Source: Dyadobacter fermentans DSM 18053 (GTDB lineage: Bacteria > Bacteroidota > Bacteroidia > Cytophagales > Spirosomataceae). Taken from it: 64,000 bases of DNA. Position 1 is the stretch's first letter. Each line of letters starts with the position of its first letter. Below the pieces are notes generated by a model, which was not told the origin of the DNA, did no database searches, and worked only from the letters and a program-made list of their open reading frames with translations. The translations under genes were made by a program, and so were the position numbers. Below, piece after piece: positions 1-8,442 of the stretch. The stretch spans positions 1,984,001 through 2,048,000 of the forward strand of contig NC_013037.1 of assembly GCF_000023125.1 (NCBI RefSeq). The letters are read 5' to 3'.

Positions 1-242
1 GGAAGCAGGTCATTTTTTATTATCCCAACAGCATTACCGCGGCCGAGCAGCGGGTACTGGCGCAGGTCGCGCCATTTTTGCCGGATGCACAATGCATTCC
101 ACTGCCCGCACCTCCCCTGCTCGATTCGCTGTTTACGCCCGGCAACCTCTTCGACGCCCACCATCTCAACCAACGGGGGGCATCGGCCTACACCCGGTTC
201 TTCCGGGAGGAGGCTGCCAAACGCATTTCGGTTAATCGCTGA
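1..242 (+). CDS. C-terminal fragment of an SGNH-like/acyltransferase-associated protein (partial)
   Basis: An open frame enters from the left edge (first full codon at base 3) and stops at 240-242, giving about 79 residues. It ends in a FDAHHLNQRGASAYT stretch followed by a short basic tail. An Asp-x-x-His-Leu-Asn block followed by Gly-Ala near the C terminus is typical of SGNH/GDSL-type hydrolases that accompany MBOAT acyltransferases in Bacteroidota, where the Asp and His belong to the catalytic triad. The N-terminal part lies outside the window, so the family call rests on this one block. It converges with the DUF6250 gene on the other strand. The 82 bases between them hold only a weak 6-bp inverted repeat. 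Confidence 0.5.
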   Translation, partial: KQVIFYYPNSITAAEQRVLAQVAPFLPDAQCIPLPAPPLLDSLFTPGNLFDAHHLNQRGASAYTRFFREEAAKRISVNR

Positions 243-324
243 ATCACTTCGTCACAGCGCGCATTCGCAGCTGCAAAGCCGGTGACGGGCACAGCGGCCT
301 CACCGTACAAGCGCGGCCGGCACT

Positions 325-1068
325 TCAATTCAGCTTCCATACCCGGAACCGGTCAATCGCGTGCCGCGCTTGGGTCGACCGGAAACCGAACCAGCCCGCG
401 GTGAGCGGCGCAGGGTCTGTCCAGTCAAAAAGCACTTCCCCGTCCGCGGAAAAGGTCGTGCGGCCATCCTTTACGGTGATCACAATATGATAAGTGTGAT
501 TGGGTTTAAGCAAATGCGGCGCATCGAGGTATTCCTTCAAAAGCGGCTTGGTACCATCGCCGTGGTACTTGCGGAAACGCGTGGTGGTGTTGGTATTTCC
601 GCCAAAACCGACGTAGTAAAGCGACAATGAATCATATTCTGCAAAACTTCCGCTGCGCGCCTGCGCATTCGCGGCAAACAGGTCCGCATTGCGCGGGTTG
701 GTGGCCATCCAAAATTGATTAAGGTCCGAAAGCCGGTCGTTCCGGCCGGAATCCACGAGCACCGTCCAGTCGTATTCGATGCGAATGTTGCCTTCCAGCT
801 TCGGTTTGAACCAAACGGTTACCCCTCCGCCGGTGTCGAGAATCAGGCGGCCGTCTTGCGCACGCACCCGGGATCGGCCTTTCGGCTCTGTTTCGGCTAT
901 CCAGCGGCCGGCGAGCGGTTCTTGCGTAAAATCATCGGAATGTAGGAGCGTCGCATTACTGCCGCGTCCATCGTTCTGACTATAAGCCGGTTGCGCCGCG
1001 GCCTGAATGCAAAATAGCAGGACAACGCCCCGCGCCGTCCTGCTGATTATTTCAAAAATTCGTGTCAT
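325..1068 (-). CDS. Secreted DUF6250-like (concanavalin-A fold) protein
   Basis: This 247-residue protein has a signal peptide of about 30 residues ending near YSQ. One beta-rich domain follows from roughly residue 40 to the end, with aromatic blocks such as GWFGFRST near the C terminus. The pattern fits DUF6250, a jelly-roll domain found in Bacteroidota carbohydrate loci, often beside or fused to pectin-active enzymes. It is the last gene of the minus-strand PUL 1 operon. Its ATG overlaps the stop of the sulfatase by 4 bases, which suggests translational coupling. Its role is likely periplasmic or surface glycan binding or cleavage. I see no catalytic residues I can name, so an enzymatic role is unproven. 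Confidence 0.65.
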   Translation of the reverse strand: MTRIFEIISRTARGVVLLFCIQAAAQPAYSQNDGRGSNATLLHSDDFTQEPLAGRWIAETEPKGRSRVRAQDGRLILDTGGGVTVWFKPKLEGNIRIEYDWTVLVDSGRNDRLSDLNQFWMATNPRNADLFAANAQARSGSFAEYDSLSLYYVGFGGNTNTTTRFRKYHGDGTKPLLKEYLDAPHLLKPNHTYHIVITVKDGRTTFSADGEVLFDWTDPAPLTAGWFGFRSTQARHAIDRFRVWKLN

Positions 1069-2438
1069 TTGCCCTCCACCGGCCAGAATGGCGATTCCGT
1101 CCTGCTGGTTTTCAGATAGTTTTCAATTTTCGCTACAATCGCCGGGTTGTCCGCGGACACGTCGTTCGTTTCGCTGATGTCCTTATCCAGGTCGTACAGT
1201 TCCAGCTTTCCTTTGGCTTTCACCGCTTTCCATTTGCCGTAACGAACAGCCTGTTCAAAGCCTTTTTCAAAAAACTCCCAATACAAAAAGCGCGGCTGCC
1301 ATGCTGCCTTCCCCTTGATCGACGCCAGCACGCTCGCGCCGTCGGTCGTATAAGAAACTTTCGATCCGGCAATATCGGCGAATGTAGGCATAATGTCCGC
1401 GAAATAGGCCGGTTCGCTGCTCACGCTGCCCGGTTTCACAATCCCCGGCGCCCACACGACCATCGGCACGCGGATGCCGCCTTCGTACATATCCCGCTTA
1501 TATCCGCGAAGCCGGCCGTTGGAATCGAAAAACTCGGCGATGGCCGTCTGCTGCGGCGTACCTTCCGAGCGCGGACCGTTGTCGGAGCAGAAGAACACGA
1601 TGGTGTTTTTAGCTAAACCACTCTCGGTCAGATATTTTTTGATCTTGCCCACATTTTCATCGAGGTGATGCACCTGCGCGCCGTAGATTTTCATGTCCTG
1701 CGGCCAATCCCGGTCTTTGTACGCGGAGCTGTCGGCGGCATCCAGCGGCGAATGCGGACTGTTATAGTTGATCATCAGCACAAAAGGTTTCTTCGCATCC
1801 TTCTGCGCGGCCAGAAACGCCAGGCTTTCGTCGGTTGTGAGGTCGTCGGCGTAATAGCCCTTCCGGCCATTTTCATTTTGCTCAACATCTTTCAACACCC
1901 CATTGACGTACCGTTTTGCGGGCCAGTAACCATTGGCATACGTGCCGGGATAAGCAATCAGCCAGCCCGAAAACTGGTCGAAACCGCGGTGAATGGGCGT
2001 GGCGAGCGTGTCGTAGCCATCGAGGTGCCATTTGCCGGTCAGCGCGGTGGTGTACCCGCTCTGCGCCATCAGCTTCCCGACGGTGAAATCGCCGGCGGCG
2101 AGGTTCGCACGACGAACGGTTTGTTTGCCTTTGTTGCCGACAATGCCGCCCCGGATGGTCGCATTACCGCGGATGGTGGTATGCCCCGTGTGCAGTCCCG
2201 TGATGAGCACGCTGCGGGAAGGCGAGCACACGGGCGCACCTGCGTGGATGTCGGTGAAAATCATACCCTCTTTGGCCAGGGCGTCGATATTCGGTGTGCG
2301 GAGGAGCTTCTGGCCATGTGCGCCGATGTCGCCATACCCGAGGTCGTCGGCGAGGATGAAAACGATGTTCGGCGATTGTCCCATCGCCCGGGCGCCGATC
2401 AGCAGGGCCAGCGCCCATGTACTTAACCTTTTCAGCAT
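1065..2438 (-). CDS. Secreted S1-family sulfatase
   Basis: This 457-residue protein has a signal peptide (about residues 1-20). It shows the family S1 hallmarks: metal-binding Asp31-Asp32 in LADDLGYGD, the modification motif C71-S-P-S-R75 whose cysteine becomes formylglycine, a GKWH block at about 135-138, and D286-N287 in the second metal site. These support an active formylglycine sulfatase that removes sulfate esters from a glycan in the periplasm. The maturation enzyme is not in this window. It sits in PUL 1 directly after susD (26-bp gap) and overlaps the DUF6250 gene by 4 bp. Its presence implies a sulfated glycan or sulfated sugar as one PUL substrate. The exact sugar cannot be read from the sequence. 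Confidence 0.92.
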   Translation of the reverse strand: MLKRLSTWALALLIGARAMGQSPNIVFILADDLGYGDIGAHGQKLLRTPNIDALAKEGMIFTDIHAGAPVCSPSRSVLITGLHTGHTTIRGNATIRGGIVGNKGKQTVRRANLAAGDFTVGKLMAQSGYTTALTGKWHLDGYDTLATPIHRGFDQFSGWLIAYPGTYANGYWPAKRYVNGVLKDVEQNENGRKGYYADDLTTDESLAFLAAQKDAKKPFVLMINYNSPHSPLDAADSSAYKDRDWPQDMKIYGAQVHHLDENVGKIKKYLTESGLAKNTIVFFCSDNGPRSEGTPQQTAIAEFFDSNGRLRGYKRDMYEGGIRVPMVVWAPGIVKPGSVSSEPAYFADIMPTFADIAGSKVSYTTDGASVLASIKGKAAWQPRFLYWEFFEKGFEQAVRYGKWKAVKAKGKLELYDLDKDISETNDVSADNPAIVAKIENYLKTSRTESPFWPVEGK

Positions 2439-2464
2439 GAGTAATTTATTTGTATTTCAAAAAA

Positions 2465-4717
2465 TCAGTTATAACCTGGATTCTGGTATTTCCGGATCGC
2501 ATCCGTTCCCAGCGGCGCGCCTTTTTCGTCCGTCAGCATGTCCATGTACGACTGCGGGAACGGCTTGAATGTATCTTTTGCACTAAAAACACCTTTTCCA
2601 TTGCCATTCTGGCCGTTGGCGGCCACGGGGTTGTCGGCCACGGGCCAGTTGCCTGCGCGGGAAGATGCGAGCTGGTTATGGTGCAGCACGCGTTCGAGCT
2701 GGATGCCGGCGTGGTGAATGCCCTCGTACACGATCTGCTCGGAGTTGAATTCGCGCGAGTATTCATTGTATATAAAATGAATGAAGCGCCTGGCGGAAGT
2801 ATTCGCCTCGGGCGGATAATTTTCCAGTTTAGATTTGGTCGAAGCCCCGTCCCAATAGGAAGCGTCCACCCTGATTTTGGCATAAGTATCGGTCGCCGCG
2901 GCGTAGGGATAGCTTTTTTCCGACGCTGTAAGGCTTTCGGAGCCCGGATACAGGCGCGCAAGCACCTCCGCACGGCTCTCGCCCGATTTGTACGCGGCCC
3001 GTGCGCGAAGTACATTGATATCCGCGATCGCGCCGGCATAGTTACCCTGGCGACCCAGCACTTCGGCGCGGATCAGGTAAGTTTCGGCGAGGCGGAAGAT
3101 CGCCACGTCGCGCGTGCCGAAGTGGTTGTCCACCGTGCTGCGGTTGGGATCGATGAATTTGCGGGACGATGGACGCAAGGTACGGCCAAGGAGCAAGCCC
3201 GTGTTGGACGACAGCCTGTCCACCCCTGTTTTGCGGTAGTAATATTCATTTCCCTTTTTCACCCAGCGGGGGTACAGCACGTAAGGCTGCGCCAATGCTT
3301 CGTTAACATCGATCGCCGTTTCTTTGGTATTTTCCAAAAATACGAGGCCCAGGTCGCCCTGCCCTATTTTCCGCTCGCCAGCCACGGCTTTCCGCCCGCC
3401 CCACGACGGACGTTTGTAGCTGTTCTGAATGTTCGCATTGAAATAACCTGCCTCATCCGCCGTCCAGGTGAGCGACTTGTTGCCAGCATCGGTGTAGGTC
3501 AGCCCCGGGCCGTCCTGCAAGGCCGCATTGTCGAACGACGCGCTCACGTACTCGATCTGGAAGCTTTTTTCGAAGCGAGAGTCATTGATCTTATCCGTAA
3601 AAACATCGTAACCCCAGTCGGTCGGGAGGAAGCCCGTGCCTTTGCGGAGGCCGTATGCCCAGGTTTTGGAAGGAATGTTCCAGGCTGCATTGGTATAATC
3701 GCAGGTGAATGCAGCTGTGGTACGCATGCCGTAGCGGCCATTGTCGAGGTTGTTGCCGTAGGAAGCTTGCAGGATGATTTCCGGGTTGCTTTCATTGCTC
3801 CAATCTCCGCGCGCGGTTTTGAATAAATCCCAGTAATTATCCGCAAGCCCGCCGAACTGCCCGCCATTACTTGCGCCGTAAGTATCGATTACCTCGGTGG
3901 CAAAAATCCGGGCCGAATCGAGGTCGCTGGCGACTTCGCCCTTGTACAGCAATCCCAAGTGCGCATGGGCATCGCCCGGATTGACGGTGCCGTCCGCAGC
4001 GCGGTATTGCTTGAATTCCCTGCCCTGTGCGCGCTGCAAATACAATTTTGCAAGCAAATGCGACACGGCGCCTTTCGTAATGCGGCCGCGTTCGCCCTGG
4101 CGCACCGGCAAATGTCCGTGTGCAAAACGCAGGTCGGAAATAATGCGGCTGTACACCTCCGCCGAAGTCGATTTCGGGAAATTGAATGCCGTCGGCAGCG
4201 AGTTGTTGCTCTTCAAAGGCATCGGCACGTCGCCGAGCTGCGTTACCAGCATATAAAACGTCCAGGAGCGCAGGAAATACACTTCCGACAACCGCTGGTT
4301 GGCATAGGCCTTGTCCGAACCGAACTTGCCCGGCGCTTTTCCGGTAATGATTTCGATGGCCTTATTGCAATCATTGATGATCGGGTAGCTTCCCAGCAGC
4401 TGCGTGGCGTAGTAGCCCATGAGGTTATTGGCATAGTTGCCCGCCTCGCCCGTAGGCGCCCATACGGCAGGGCTGATCGTCGCCCAGTTGTTGTCCGTCG
4501 GTTCGGTAATGTCGGTGCCGGTTTCGAACAGGTACGGGCCTTCCATGAAGCCGTATTTCCACCGGAGCGTATTGTAGGAAGCCACCACGAGTTCTTCCGC
4601 GCCTTTTTCGGTTTCGAAATAGTCCTGCGTGATGGTCGACACCATTTTTTCTTCCAGGAACTCCTTGCAGGAGCTCAGCGGGAGCAAAAAGAGAATGGGT
4701 AATAGGTATTTTTTCAT
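2465..4717 (-). CDS. SusD/RagB-family surface glycan-binding lipoprotein (oversized)
   Basis: A lipoprotein signal with cysteine at residue 17 (PLSSC) is followed by the SusD N-terminal block (FLEEKMVST, then a YF-ETEKGAEELV helix). Later come the TPR-like helices and the C-terminal region RLAETYLIRAEV that all SusD proteins carry. SusD proteins sit on the outer membrane as a lid over their SusC partner and capture oligosaccharide. The gene follows susC by 16 bp. At 750 residues it is well above the usual 480-650, with extra sequence in the central and C-terminal parts, such as segments around residues 380-480 and 620-720. The C-terminal block ends in KYQNPGYN, as is typical for the family. 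Confidence 0.93.
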   Translation of the reverse strand: MKKYLLPILFLLPLSSCKEFLEEKMVSTITQDYFETEKGAEELVVASYNTLRWKYGFMEGPYLFETGTDITEPTDNNWATISPAVWAPTGEAGNYANNLMGYYATQLLGSYPIINDCNKAIEIITGKAPGKFGSDKAYANQRLSEVYFLRSWTFYMLVTQLGDVPMPLKSNNSLPTAFNFPKSTSAEVYSRIISDLRFAHGHLPVRQGERGRITKGAVSHLLAKLYLQRAQGREFKQYRAADGTVNPGDAHAHLGLLYKGEVASDLDSARIFATEVIDTYGASNGGQFGGLADNYWDLFKTARGDWSNESNPEIILQASYGNNLDNGRYGMRTTAAFTCDYTNAAWNIPSKTWAYGLRKGTGFLPTDWGYDVFTDKINDSRFEKSFQIEYVSASFDNAALQDGPGLTYTDAGNKSLTWTADEAGYFNANIQNSYKRPSWGGRKAVAGERKIGQGDLGLVFLENTKETAIDVNEALAQPYVLYPRWVKKGNEYYYRKTGVDRLSSNTGLLLGRTLRPSSRKFIDPNRSTVDNHFGTRDVAIFRLAETYLIRAEVLGRQGNYAGAIADINVLRARAAYKSGESRAEVLARLYPGSESLTASEKSYPYAAATDTYAKIRVDASYWDGASTKSKLENYPPEANTSARRFIHFIYNEYSREFNSEQIVYEGIHHAGIQLERVLHHNQLASSRAGNWPVADNPVAANGQNGNGKGVFSAKDTFKPFPQSYMDMLTDEKGAPLGTDAIRKYQNPGYN

Positions 4718-4733
4718 CGGTTCAAATGCTTTG

Positions 4734-7700
4734 TTATAGAGAAATTCTCAGGCCCAGCACCAGGCTGCGGTTCAGGATGGTGTTGTTGGTCTGCCCGCCC
4801 GACTGCGCGCCGGCGGTAGTGTCCCAGCCGGTGAGGTCCTCGGGGTTAAGGCCCGCTTTCACGGCCGCGCCGCCCCACATGAACGGGTTCAGCACCTGCG
4901 CGTAAATCTGCGCACTACCGATTTTGTAGCGGTCGGCAATGCCCTGGTTGAGCGTGTAGGTAAGCGACACATTGCGCAGCGCCACCAGCGAGCCGTTCAC
5001 GTAGTTCCGTACATAATTGTAGTTGGTGAACGTCGCGGTGGTCGGCTGCGGGTATTCCGCACCGGTGTTGGCCGGGCTCCACGTGTCGTTCTCCACGCGG
5101 CGGCCGTACGTTTGCAATGCGCCGTAATAGAGGTTGTTGATCCGTGCTTGCAGAAGAAAACTCAGTTCAAAGTTTTTGTAACCCAATGTATTGGTCAAAC
5201 CGGCTGTCCACGACGGGCGGTTGCTGCCCAGGATGGATTTGTCGCTGTCGTTGATCGTGCCAAAACCATTATCCAGGTAATTGACCACCTCGCCGCTTGC
5301 CAATGTGACGGATTTGGAGCCGGCAGCGCCGTCGCCCACTTCCACCAGCGGCTGGTCTTTGATCTTCACCTGGCCCGGCAGGGCGGTAATGTTTCCGATT
5401 TTCTTGTACAACTCGATCAGGCGCAGGTCTTCCGGCGTGTTCTGCCAGATGCGGTCATATGCGTAATCCCGGAAAACGGAGATCGGCTGACCGATGTACC
5501 AGCCATTCGAAAGATCGTCGGTAGCGCCGTTGGTCAGTTCGAGGATCTTCTCCCGGTTTGCCGACCAGTTCAGATCCGTGCGCCAGGTAAAATCTTTCCG
5601 ATGCACATTCACGCTCGAAATGGTGATCTCGACACCGCGGTTTTCGGTCCGGCCCACATTGCTCAGGATGCTCGTGTAACCGAGCACGGGCGGTATGGAG
5701 CGCGACATGAGCAAATCGCTCGTTTGCGCCTTGTACAATTCCACCGACCCCGAAATCCGGTTTCTCAGCAACCCGAAATCCAGTCCGATGTTCTGCTGAG
5801 CCGTTTTTTCCCAGCGCAATGCAGTGTTAGGCATCGTCGCCGATTTGTAACCCGCATATTGGGTTTCATTGAATACATAAGCCGCACCGACGATCGAACC
5901 GCCGGTAGAGTATGCCGCTACCGACGAGTTGCCGGTACGTCCCCAGCTGTACCGGAGCTTCAACTGGCTGATCCAGTCGATCTGCTTCACAAACTGCTCT
6001 TCTTCGAGCTTCCAGGCCAATGCCGCCGATGGGAAAAACTCCCATTTGTTGCCCTCGGCCAGCACCGAAGCCCCGTCCCAGCGACCGGTAAGGGTCACGA
6101 GGAAGCGATCGAGCAATCCGTAATTGATGCGGCCCATGTACGAAGCCAGCGCCGAGCGGCTGTACGAAGTGCCGTAGCCCATCGGGTTACCGATCGCATT
6201 CGCGGCGAGGTTGTACCACTGCGACGATGGGAATGTGATGCCCTGCGCGCGGATGTTGATCCCGTTGTTCGTATTCTGCTGCAAGGATTGCAGTGCCGTG
6301 ATGCCGATGTTATGTATCCCGATTTGTTTGTTAAAAAACAAAAGGTTCTCCAATGTCCAGCCCAGCGACTTGTTATGCGAATTGTAGCCGATCAGCGGCG
6401 CAGTGCCCACGGCGCTGAATGGATTGGTGTAGTTGGACCCGTAGAATGAGCCGTACTCCTTGTCGCTGTACTGCGCGCCGAATTTGCTCGAAAATTTCAG
6501 CCAGTCGGTGAAACGGATCTCGGCGTACACATTCGAAAGCAGCGAAGCCAGCTTGTGTTCGTTGGTGGAGTTATTGATGTTCAACAGCACGTTATGCGCC
6601 GAAAGTCCCTCGCGGTTGGTGTTCAGGATTTCGCCGTTGTCGTCGAATGCGCGGGCGTAGGGCATGAGCGCGAGCGCCTGTCCGTAGGAGTCCTTGGCTC
6701 CGCTGTTCGAGGAATTTTCCGAAGTACCGTAGTTCTGCAGCGAGTACACGCCATTCAGCGCCAGGCCCACCGTGAGCCATTTGCGGGGCGTGATGTCGCC
6801 TTTGAGGTTGAGCGTGTAGCGGTTGAAATCCTGGTCTTTCAACGTCCCGAGCTGGTTGAGATAACCCAGCGAGAGGTACACCCGCGACTTGTCGGTGCCG
6901 GACGAAAGCGAAAGCAAGTGGTTCTGCGTCCGGCCGGTGCGGGTCACGAGGTCGCCCCATTTCTGGTCAAACAGGCTGGCGGCGTTGTATACAGGGACCT
7001 GCGCTGCATAGCCAGCAGCCTGCTCTTCGGCGGTGGCGGCGCGGAGTTTTACCGAGCCATCGTCATTCCATTCATAGGCCGTTCGGATGCTGTTCATGCC
7101 GTACTCCTCGCCGCCTCCGAACGTCTGCACGTCGAAATCCGGGTCAGGTGCGGTGCCGTATTTGCCGGTGTAGGTGCCGCCGTTAATATGCGACTGCCGC
7201 TGCCAGTTCAGGAGCTGCCCGGAGTTCATCCAGTCGGTCATCGAATGAATGCGGGTGGACGTGTAGCTCACGTCGTAGCTGATATTGGTTTTACCCTTTT
7301 TTCCTTCCTTATAATTGATGAGGATCACGCCGTTGGCGCCGCGTGAGCCGTAAATGGCTGTGGCAGAAGCATCTTTGAGCACTTCCACGGATGCAATGTC
7401 GTTCGGGTTGATGGCCGTTATCTCGCTGGCTGAAAGCGGCACACCGTCCACCACGTAAAGCGGCTCGTTGGACGCATTGATGGACCGGTTACCGCGGATG
7501 CGGATTCGTCCCACTTCGCCTGGTCGCTGGTTGGTGGTGATGTCCACCCCGGCCACCTTTCCCTGCATGGCCTGCACCACATTCTGCACGGGCCGCTCGC
7601 GGATCTGGGCCTCCGAAAGGCTCGAAATCGCGCCGGTAATGTCGCTCTTCTTCTGCGTACCGTAGCCCACCACCACAAATTCTTCGAGGGATTTGGTATC

Positions 7701-8051
7701 AGGGAGCAGCACCACTTGCAGCACCGACTCGTTTTGGACGGTAACCTGCTGCTGCACATAACCGACAAACGAAAACACAAGCTGCACACCTTGCTCAGGC
7801 ACAGCGAGTTCGAAATTTCCCTGCTCGTCGGTGAGCGATCCGCGCGTGGTGCCTTTGATAACCACACTCACTCCGGGTAGCGGCTCGCCTTTGTCGTCTT
7901 TCACGGTACCCTTCACCGCCCGTTCGGCATGACGGCCGGCTTGCGATTTTTCGGACCGTGACCGCTTCGTTTCGGCGGGCTTTGCTTGCACCACAACCGA
8001 CGCCCCCGCCAGGCAGACGACGATGCTCAGATGATAAAATAGCTGTTTCAT
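4734..8051 (-). CDS. SusC/RagA-family TonB-dependent outer-membrane transporter
   Basis: From the ATG at 8049-8051 the protein has 1105 residues and opens with a clean signal peptide (MKQLFYHLSIVV...). The frame stays open upstream to 8120 but the extra 23 residues would bury the signal peptide. Domains in order are a carboxypeptidase-regulatory-like domain (GTTRGSLTDEQGNF), the SusC box EEFVVVGYGTQKKSDITGA, a plug with the VLKDASATAIYGSRGANGV block, and a 22-strand barrel ending in a hydrophobic aromatic-poor strand LGLRISL. There is no STN domain, so this pair is not driven by the ECF sigma route used by PUL 2. It imports oligosaccharides with the adjacent SusD. A matching promoter lies at 8331-8359, giving a leader of about 270 bases. 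Confidence 0.95.
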   Translation of the reverse strand: MKQLFYHLSIVVCLAGASVVVQAKPAETKRSRSEKSQAGRHAERAVKGTVKDDKGEPLPGVSVVIKGTTRGSLTDEQGNFELAVPEQGVQLVFSFVGYVQQQVTVQNESVLQVVLLPDTKSLEEFVVVGYGTQKKSDITGAISSLSEAQIRERPVQNVVQAMQGKVAGVDITTNQRPGEVGRIRIRGNRSINASNEPLYVVDGVPLSASEITAINPNDIASVEVLKDASATAIYGSRGANGVILINYKEGKKGKTNISYDVSYTSTRIHSMTDWMNSGQLLNWQRQSHINGGTYTGKYGTAPDPDFDVQTFGGGEEYGMNSIRTAYEWNDDGSVKLRAATAEEQAAGYAAQVPVYNAASLFDQKWGDLVTRTGRTQNHLLSLSSGTDKSRVYLSLGYLNQLGTLKDQDFNRYTLNLKGDITPRKWLTVGLALNGVYSLQNYGTSENSSNSGAKDSYGQALALMPYARAFDDNGEILNTNREGLSAHNVLLNINNSTNEHKLASLLSNVYAEIRFTDWLKFSSKFGAQYSDKEYGSFYGSNYTNPFSAVGTAPLIGYNSHNKSLGWTLENLLFFNKQIGIHNIGITALQSLQQNTNNGINIRAQGITFPSSQWYNLAANAIGNPMGYGTSYSRSALASYMGRINYGLLDRFLVTLTGRWDGASVLAEGNKWEFFPSAALAWKLEEEQFVKQIDWISQLKLRYSWGRTGNSSVAAYSTGGSIVGAAYVFNETQYAGYKSATMPNTALRWEKTAQQNIGLDFGLLRNRISGSVELYKAQTSDLLMSRSIPPVLGYTSILSNVGRTENRGVEITISSVNVHRKDFTWRTDLNWSANREKILELTNGATDDLSNGWYIGQPISVFRDYAYDRIWQNTPEDLRLIELYKKIGNITALPGQVKIKDQPLVEVGDGAAGSKSVTLASGEVVNYLDNGFGTINDSDKSILGSNRPSWTAGLTNTLGYKNFELSFLLQARINNLYYGALQTYGRRVENDTWSPANTGAEYPQPTTATFTNYNYVRNYVNGSLVALRNVSLTYTLNQGIADRYKIGSAQIYAQVLNPFMWGGAAVKAGLNPEDLTGWDTTAGAQSGGQTNNTILNRSLVLGLRISL

Positions 8052-8319
8052 AAAACCGGTGACCTTCGGTCGCTGCTGTTGGTAGTCATACTCTTTTTTT
8101 GGATTATTTAAATAAAGCACTCCCTGCCCGTGCAGGGCGGTTCTACACGGAAAGAAACTTCGGCAAATGCACCTGCCTGTCGCGACCAGGCCGGGCCTGC
8201 TGAATGTGCTCAGCTGATGATTGTTTACTAAATGCGGCTAACGGAATACAATGAAACCTTTGAAATTTTTACAATGAATCAACTATATATCATTAAAATA
8301 CAATTTCAAGGATTAAATG

Positions 8320-8327
8320 TAGGTTTG
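8320..8327 (+). promoter_or_regulatory. Candidate -7 box for the lyase-like gene
   Basis: TAGGTTTG is a perfect match to the Bacteroidota -7 element TAnnTTTG. It lies 115 bases upstream of the ATG at 8443. No good TTG is found at the usual spacing upstream, so this could be a chance match or an activator-dependent promoter. It sits 3 bases from the opposing susC -7 box. Confidence 0.3.
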
Positions 8328-8330
8328 ACA

Positions 8331-8359
8331 CAAAAATAGATATTCTATTTAATCTACAA
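8331..8359 (-). promoter_or_regulatory. Candidate housekeeping promoter of the PUL 1 susC operon
   Basis: Read on the minus strand, this is TTG (8357-8359), an 18-base spacer and TATTTTTG (8331-8338). It matches the known Bacteroidota sigma consensus TTG-N17-23-TAnnTTTG. The predicted start would give a 5' leader of roughly 270 bases before the susC ATG. Long leaders are common for susC genes. Confidence 0.5.
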
Positions 8360-8442
8360 TACCGATATACTAAAAAACTTTGCTAATTTGCCCGCTCATC
8401 CCGCTGGAAAGGCCTTGAAAACTCCCCTTAGCACGAATTGAA

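Larger units (their letters stand above)
8052..8442. other. Divergent intergenic region of PUL 1
   Basis: This 391-base stretch separates the divergently read susC and the lyase-like gene. The half near the lyase gene (8220-8400) is strongly AT-rich compared with its surroundings. It holds two facing promoter-like boxes (8320-8327 plus strand, 8331-8338 minus strand). I see no other gene, RNA or strong hairpin here. Confidence 0.6.

Noticed and set aside
2450..3826. Long open frame on the plus strand opposite the PUL 1 susD gene (about 458 codons)
   Set aside because: It lies fully antisense to a well-supported SusD, has no recognisable domain or signal, and has low-complexity Arg/Val-rich sequence typical of the opposite strand of high-GC genes. 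Similar shadows occur opposite the other susC and susD genes.
8052..8120. Extended N terminus of the PUL 1 SusC
   Set aside because: The extra 23 residues precede a perfect signal peptide and contain no homology. The ATG at 8049-8051 is a better start.
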